From Tannerella sp. (lineage in GTDB: Bacteria > Bacteroidota > Bacteroidia > Bacteroidales > Tannerellaceae), in assembly GCA_031289515.1 (NCBI GenBank), contig JAITPH010000182.1, positions 1 through 8,270 of the forward strand: a DNA stretch of 8,270 nt. Reading direction: 5' to 3'. A model generated the notes under the pieces. It saw only the letters and a list, made by a program, of their open reading frames with translations, was not told the DNA's origin and ran no database searches. Positions 6,901 through 8,270 of the stretch are shown piece after piece. The stretch's first letter is position 1. Each line of letters begins with the position of its first letter. Both the position numbers and the translations under genes were made by a program.

Positions 6901-7365
6901 GTCGCAGGTGACGTAGGGATGCTCCATATCGACCCAATAGCCCATGCGTTGCGTGAGGTCTTCCCATTCCCTGGTATATTTCATCACGTCGCTGCGACAT
7001 TCATTGTTGTATTCCGCTACCGAAATCTTCTTTCCTATATCGTCTTTTGTTATTCCGAGTTTCTTCTCGACGCCAAGTTCGACAGGCAGTCCGTGCGTGT
7101 CCCATCCCGCCTTGCGCTCGACGAGGAAACCTTTCATCGTCTTGTAACGGCAAAAAATATCTTTTATGGAACGTGCAATAACGTGGTGAATACCCGGCAT
7201 ACCGTTAGCCGACGGCGGCCCTTCATAAAAAACGTAAGAAGGAGCGCCTTCACGTATACTCAAACTCTTGCGGAAAATATCTCCCTCATTCCATTTTTCC
7301 AGCATCTTCCTGTTTACTTCCGACAGGTCGAGTGCATTGTATTCGGCAAATCTCTGATTACTCAT
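3931..7365 (-). CDS. ileS: Isoleucyl-tRNA synthetase, eukaryote-like (IleRS2-type)
   Basis: This 1144-residue class Ia synthetase attaches isoleucine to tRNA-Ile in the cytosol. The signature HIGH motif region reads NGMPGIHHV, so the motif itself is GIHH (58-61). It is followed by WDTHGLPVE (88-96). The CP1 editing domain, which removes misactivated valine, carries TTTPWTLPSNTAL (236-248) and DGTGIVHIAP (from 346, with GADD after it). VWFDSG (614-619), GVDQTRGW (650-657) and the KMSKR loop (690-694) complete the catalytic core. The anticodon-binding helices and a long C-terminal domain (RREGLARELVNRIQNMRKSAGF region) follow. Length and motifs match the large Bacteroidota enzyme, with no frameshift or gap. 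The frame extends 8 codons upstream to 7389, but the promoter -7 element overlaps that codon, so the Met at 7365 (MSNQRFAEY) is preferred. It is the first gene of the operon. I see no T-box leader; the leader is only about 15 nt. Confidence 0.96.
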   Translation of the reverse strand: MSNQRFAEYNALDLSEVNRKMLEKWNEGDIFRKSLSIREGAPSYVFYEGPPSANGMPGIHHVIARSIKDIFCRYKTMKGFLVERKAGWDTHGLPVELGVEKKLGITKDDIGKKISVAEYNNECRSDVMKYTREWEDLTQRMGYWVDMEHPYVTCDNRYVETLWYLLGQLYNKKLLYKGYTVQPYSPAAGTGLSTHELNQPGCYRDVKDTTVTALFKIRNPKPEMTGWGEPNFIAWTTTPWTLPSNTALCVGPNIPYAVVRTFNPYNGAPVTTVLAKDLIPAHFNQKAEGIPLEEYKPGDKSIPYKVTGEFQGKELAGMEYEQLIPWFNPGEGAFRVITGDFVTTEDGTGIVHIAPTFGADDARVANNFNVPPMQLVDKSGNLRPAVDLKGRFYRLEELSDEYVKTRVNTGLYQPYSGRFVKNEYAPEPESSDTTLDIDLCVMLKQQGRAFKIEKHIHNYPHCWRTDKPILYYPLDSWFIKTTACRERMMELNDTINWKPQSTGVGRFGKWLENLQDWNLSRSRYWGTPLPIWRTGDEKEEKCIGSVEELYMEMEKSVSAGVMKNNPFKEAGFVPGCYTEENYNRIDLHRPFVDDIILVSDSGKPMKREADLIDVWFDSGAMPYAQIHYPFENKRAFDRGDVFPADFIAEGVDQTRGWFFTLHAIGSMAFDSVAFRNVVSNGLVLDKNGNKMSKRLGNAVDPFDTIGKYGSDPLRWYMITNASPWDNLKFDADGIEEVRRKFFGTLYNTYSFFALYANVDGFNYGEAETPIEERPETDRWILSLLNSLIRDTDEYYATYEPTRAGRAISDFVNDHLSNWYVRLNRRRFWGGGMTPDKISAYQTLYTCLETVSKLMAPISPFYSDMLYTDLVSVTGRDEAESVHLAGFPVCDASVINKTLEEQMQLAQNISSMALALRRKVNIKVRQPLQTIMAPALNEQQRANIEAVRKLVLNEINVKELKFVDNTSGILVKKIKPDFKKLGPRYGRIMKQLAASIQEMTQDDIIAFERNGRFAFDIEGQESEITPGDVEIISEDIPGWLVANEGNITIALDVTVTGDLRREGLARELVNRIQNMRKSAGFEITDKIRIEMSSSREMDEAAGEYADYIRKQVLAESLVVLNDMGDGEATELDFDDFALTVRIQKV

Positions 7366-7386
7366 ATTTATCTGTAAAAATCGCCG

Positions 7387-7394
7387 CAAAGATA
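7387..7394 (-). promoter_or_regulatory. -7 element of the ileS operon promoter
   Basis: On the minus strand TATCTTTG (7394-7387) matches TAnnTTTG exactly and is followed by CGGCGA, much like the PLP gene promoter. The expected -33 TTG about 20 nt upstream is not clear (TATTTCC is present instead), and the nearest TTTG (7410-7407) is only 12 nt away. Transcription would start near 7380, giving a very short leader before the ATG at 7365. No other good promoter is visible within the operon, so it probably drives all four genes. Confidence 0.65.
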
Positions 7395-7445
7395 ATGCTT
7401 TTTATTCAAATACGGAAATATACTTTGAATATACTACATAAACGG

Positions 7446-7464
7446 CATTGCGGCGGCAGTATCC
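7446..7464 (+). repeat. Degenerate fragment of the GTCATTGCG repeat in the divergent promoter region
   Basis: CATTGCGGCGGCAGTATCC matches CATTGCGGCAGTATCC (7823-7838) apart from a 3-nt CGG insertion, and is followed by TTGCG as in the full repeat. It lies between the ileS promoter and the promoter of the small plus-strand gene. Confidence 0.4.
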
Positions 7465-7499
7465 TTGCGCCGTAAAAAAACGTTTTTCATTGCACGCGC

Positions 7500-7531
7500 T
7501 TGGAAACCTCGAAATTTTCCGTCTAATTTTG
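7500..7531 (+). promoter_or_regulatory. Bacteroidota-type promoter of the 62-residue gene
   Basis: TAATTTTG (7524-7531) matches the TAnnTTTG -7 element, and TTGG at 7500-7503 supplies a -33 TTG with 21 nt between TTG and the -7 element. Transcription would begin near 7538, about ten bases before the ATG at 7548. It is divergent from the ileS promoter. Confidence 0.68.
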
Positions 7532-7547
7532 CAGTCAGTAATAAACT

Positions 7548-7736
7548 ATGGATTCAAAAGTGGACATGACATACAGTCTGATGTGGGATACGGAGCCTTC
7601 GGACGAGCAACTGAACGAGATTATGAAAGAAGTAGGAGAAGACGTGCGTCGCGAACACGAAGAAATCCGTAAAATGATAACGGAGAATATTCACCGCACA
7701 TGGATGCAACTCCGTCGCGAACGGCAAATACCTTGA
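7548..7736 (+). CDS. Small charged helical protein, possible antitoxin/partner of the broken zeta-like gene
   Basis: This 62-residue protein is rich in Glu, Arg and Met and probably almost entirely helical: MDSKVDMTYSLMWDTEPSDE forms a short N-terminal stretch, and residues ~19-60 (EQLNEIMKEVGEDVRREHEE then IRKMITENIHRTWMQLRRER) read as one or two amphipathic helices. I recognise no named family. It has a good promoter of its own and a start ten bases after the predicted transcript start. Its TGA is five bases before the ATG of a gene that begins like a zeta-toxin P-loop kinase. A small helical protein directly upstream of such a kinase is the layout of type II toxin-antitoxin pairs, so an antitoxin role is a reasonable inference. 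It is not shown by any motif. The frame is intact although its neighbour is broken. Confidence 0.6.
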   Translation: MDSKVDMTYSLMWDTEPSDEQLNEIMKEVGEDVRREHEEIRKMITENIHRTWMQLRRERQIP

Positions 7737-7741
7737 CTTAT

Positions 7742-7784
7742 ATGGAGAAGCCGAAACTTTTCATTGTCGCAGGTCCCAACGGAG
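7742..7784 (+). pseudogene. Zeta-toxin-like / P-loop kinase gene, truncated inside the Walker A motif
   Basis: The first 14 codons read MEKPKLFIVAGPNG, a beta-strand leading into the start of a Walker A motif. In zeta-like kinases of Bacteroidota this is normally completed as GPNGAGKT/S. Here, after GGAG (7781-7784), the sequence switches to ATGAGCCACCCCTCC and repeat DNA, so the GKT/S residues needed for nucleotide binding and the whole remaining protein are missing. I find no continuation of the kinase after the repeats (7980-8095). Intact relatives poison cells by phosphorylating a small metabolite or nucleotide sugar. This copy can have no such activity. The frame happens to stay open to the window end. 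Identification rests on only 14 residues plus context, so another P-loop ATPase is possible. Confidence 0.55.
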
Positions 7785-7792
7785 ATGAGCCA

Positions 7793-7809
7793 CCCCTCCA
7801 CAGGAGGGG
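7793..7809. repeat. Short CCCCTCC/GGAGGGG hairpin at the kinase breakpoint
   Basis: CCCCTCC (7793-7799) and GGAGGGG (7803-7809) are perfect 7-nt arms around ACA, within GAGCCACCCCTCC...GGAGGGGAATC. It starts eight bases after the last kinase-like base. It resembles a short dispersed intergenic hairpin of Bacteroidales genomes (recalled, not checked). Confidence 0.6.
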
Positions 7810-7818
7810 AATCAAAAT

Positions 7819-7907
7819 CCGTCATTGCGGCAGTATCCGTCATTGCGAGAAACGAAGCTATCCAGCGCCTTGTATAGTCTGGATTGCTTCGTTCCTCGCA
7901 ATGACGG
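7819..7907. repeat. REP-like inverted repeat of GTCATTGCGAG...CGAAGCAATCC type with leading core unit
   Basis: The arms 7837-7865 and 7879-7907 are 29 nt each with 27 complementary positions and a 13-nt loop. Each outer end reads CCGTCATTGCGAG inward, followed by the (G/A)AACGAAGC(A/T)ATCC inner part familiar from dispersed bacterial repeats. Six bases before the left arm is a lone core, CCGTCATTGCGG (7819-7830). This core-spacer-arm order is the same as at 1948-2021 in reverse complement, with the spacer ending TAT in both, so the two loci are homologous units in opposite orientations. Confidence 0.82.
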
Positions 7908-7944
7908 CAAGCGCAGCCGTTTCGCTTCGTTATTTTTCCTTTTT

Positions 7945-7978
7945 GCTAAACTTGTTTAGTAATTTCCTCGCAATGACG
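7945..7978 (+). repeat. Hybrid half-copy of the palindromic repeat
   Basis: GCTAAACTTGTTTAGTAATT and the following TCCTCGCAATGACG match the centre and right arm of the palindrome at 1967-2000, apart from the first base and one internal base (CCTCG for TCTCG). The right end instead matches the arm at 7894-7906. The left arm is missing; only the central CTAAACTTGTTTAG (7946-7959) can still fold. Confidence 0.7.
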
Positions 7979-8067
7979 TCCGTCAATCTCGATTGTCCCC
8001 CGTTACGGTATTCCGTCGAAATCCGTTTAAACTGCGTCGTCGGCATGCGAAAATTGAATTTATTTAC

Positions 8068-8075
8068 TACCTTTG
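8068..8075 (+). promoter_or_regulatory. -7 element of the ATPase gene promoter
   Basis: TACCTTTG matches TAnnTTTG and is followed by CAG, 20 nt before the ATG at 8096. No TTG lies at the usual ~20-nt spacing (the nearest, 8054-8056, is 11 nt away), so the -33 half is weak or absent. Its presence argues that the downstream gene starts at 8096 and is not the tail of the upstream open frame. Confidence 0.6.
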
Positions 8076-8095
8076 CAGAAAAAAAATCAAGGCTT

Positions 8096-8270
8096 ATGAA
8101 AAATTTACCAATAGGAATACAGTCGTTTGAGGACATGCGCAGTCGTAACTACCTGTATATCGACAAGACGGAACATGTCCACCGGATAGTTACTACCGGC
8201 AAGGTATATTTCCTGTCGCGCCCGCGCCGTTTCGGAAAGTCGCTGCTGATAAGTACGCTGCACGAACTCT
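8096..8270 (+). CDS. AAA-ATPase-like protein of the AAA-ATPase_like / PD-(D/E)XK nuclease family, N-terminal part
   Basis: The first 58 residues of a gene that runs off the right edge. MKNLPIGIQSFEDMRSRNYL followed by YIDKTEHVHRI is the characteristic opening of the AAA-ATPase_like (DUF1703-associated) family, and LSRPRRFGKSLL (40-51) is its Walker A variant with the conserved GKS. Full-length members have about 500-600 residues, with an N-terminal ATPase and a C-terminal PD-(D/E)XK nuclease-like domain. They are often present in many copies in Bacteroidota, and their function is not established to my knowledge. The start at 8096 is supported by the family N-terminus and by the TACCTTTG element 20 nt upstream, although the frame is open for a further 118 codons upstream through repeat DNA. 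Whether the gene is intact cannot be told here. Confidence 0.85.
   Translation, partial: MKNLPIGIQSFEDMRSRNYLYIDKTEHVHRIVTTGKVYFLSRPRRFGKSLLISTLHEL

Larger units (their letters stand above)
7785..8095. other. Repeat island and non-coding leader between the broken kinase and the ATPase gene
   Basis: This stretch of about 310 bases has no gene I can support. 7785-7980 is almost wholly repeat DNA: a CCCCTCC hairpin, a 29-bp inverted repeat and a hybrid half-repeat. 7981-8060 is unrecognised sequence with no kinase similarity that I can see, and the ATPase gene's promoter element follows. The plus frame of the broken kinase is open throughout, and its translation contains the junk peptide FLAMT twice. 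A 68-codon minus-strand frame (7930-8136) is likewise repeat translation. Confidence 0.65.

Noticed and set aside
7366..7389. Upstream ATG of ileS at 7389 adding MRRFLQIN
   Set aside because: That codon overlaps the -7 promoter element and would not be in the transcript. MSNQRFAEY at 7365 also matches the usual family N-terminus. The same argument removes the upstream start of the PLP enzyme at 1740.
7366..7394. T-box or other riboswitch leader for ileS
   Set aside because: The predicted leader is only about 15 nt because the -7 element is at 7387-7394, too short for any such structure.
7819..7978. Possible CRISPR array from recurring GTCATTGCG units
   Set aside because: The units are inverted as well as direct, spacing is irregular (6 to about 60 nt), there are no uniform unique spacers, and no cas genes are nearby. 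Dispersed REP-like hairpins explain it better.
7742..8270. A genuine kinase-repeat-ATPase fusion protein
   Set aside because: The middle is translated repeat with no domain, the Walker A motif of the first part is incomplete, and the ATPase has its own family-typical N-terminus and promoter element. It is kept as a finding to check and not annotated as a gene.

Overview
The window looks like chromosomal DNA of a Bacteroidota (Bacteroidales-like) bacterium. Four things point there: promoters with the TAnnTTTG -7 element in place of TATAAT, very weak Shine-Dalgarno signals, a large IleRS of the eukaryote-like type, and the gene order ileS - TraR/DksA-type regulator - lspA - DUF4296 lipoprotein, which is familiar from that phylum.

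Region 1 (1-1689) begins with the 3' end of an Rpn-family (PD-(D/E)XK) nuclease/transposase-like gene on the plus strand. It converges on a two-gene minus-strand unit: a Cys/Met-metabolism PLP enzyme of the cystathionine/methionine gamma-lyase superfamily, overlapped at its stop codon by a small two-helix membrane protein. Region 2 (1690-2067) is non-coding. It holds the PLP gene promoter, a 17-bp hairpin, a short tandem repeat and a perfect 54-nt palindrome of the GTCATTGCGAG repeat type. Region 3 (2068-7394) is a tight minus-strand housekeeping operon reading ileS, dksA-like, lspA and a DUF4296 lipoprotein, served by a TATCTTTG promoter just upstream of ileS. It joins translation, transcription control and envelope lipoprotein maturation, and its last gene is itself a predicted substrate of its LspA neighbour.

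Region 4 (7395-8270) is accessory and rearranged. A divergent promoter drives a 62-residue charged helical protein. Five bases later starts what looks like the head of a zeta-toxin-like/P-loop kinase gene (MEKPKLFIVAGPNG). This stops being recognisable in the middle of its Walker A motif, where an island of three repeat elements begins: a CCCCTCC hairpin, a 29-bp GTCATTGCGAG inverted repeat, and a hybrid half-repeat. After the island comes an AAA-ATPase-like/PD-(D/E)XK family gene with its own promoter, which runs off the window. The reading frame of the broken gene stays open through the repeats and joins the ATPase gene in frame, so automated annotation could easily call a false fusion.

I see no CRISPR array, tRNA, rRNA or complete insertion sequence. 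The most noteworthy points are the disrupted toxin-like locus with an apparently orphaned small partner, the shared architecture of the two repeat loci, and the GIHH form of the HIGH signature in IleRS.
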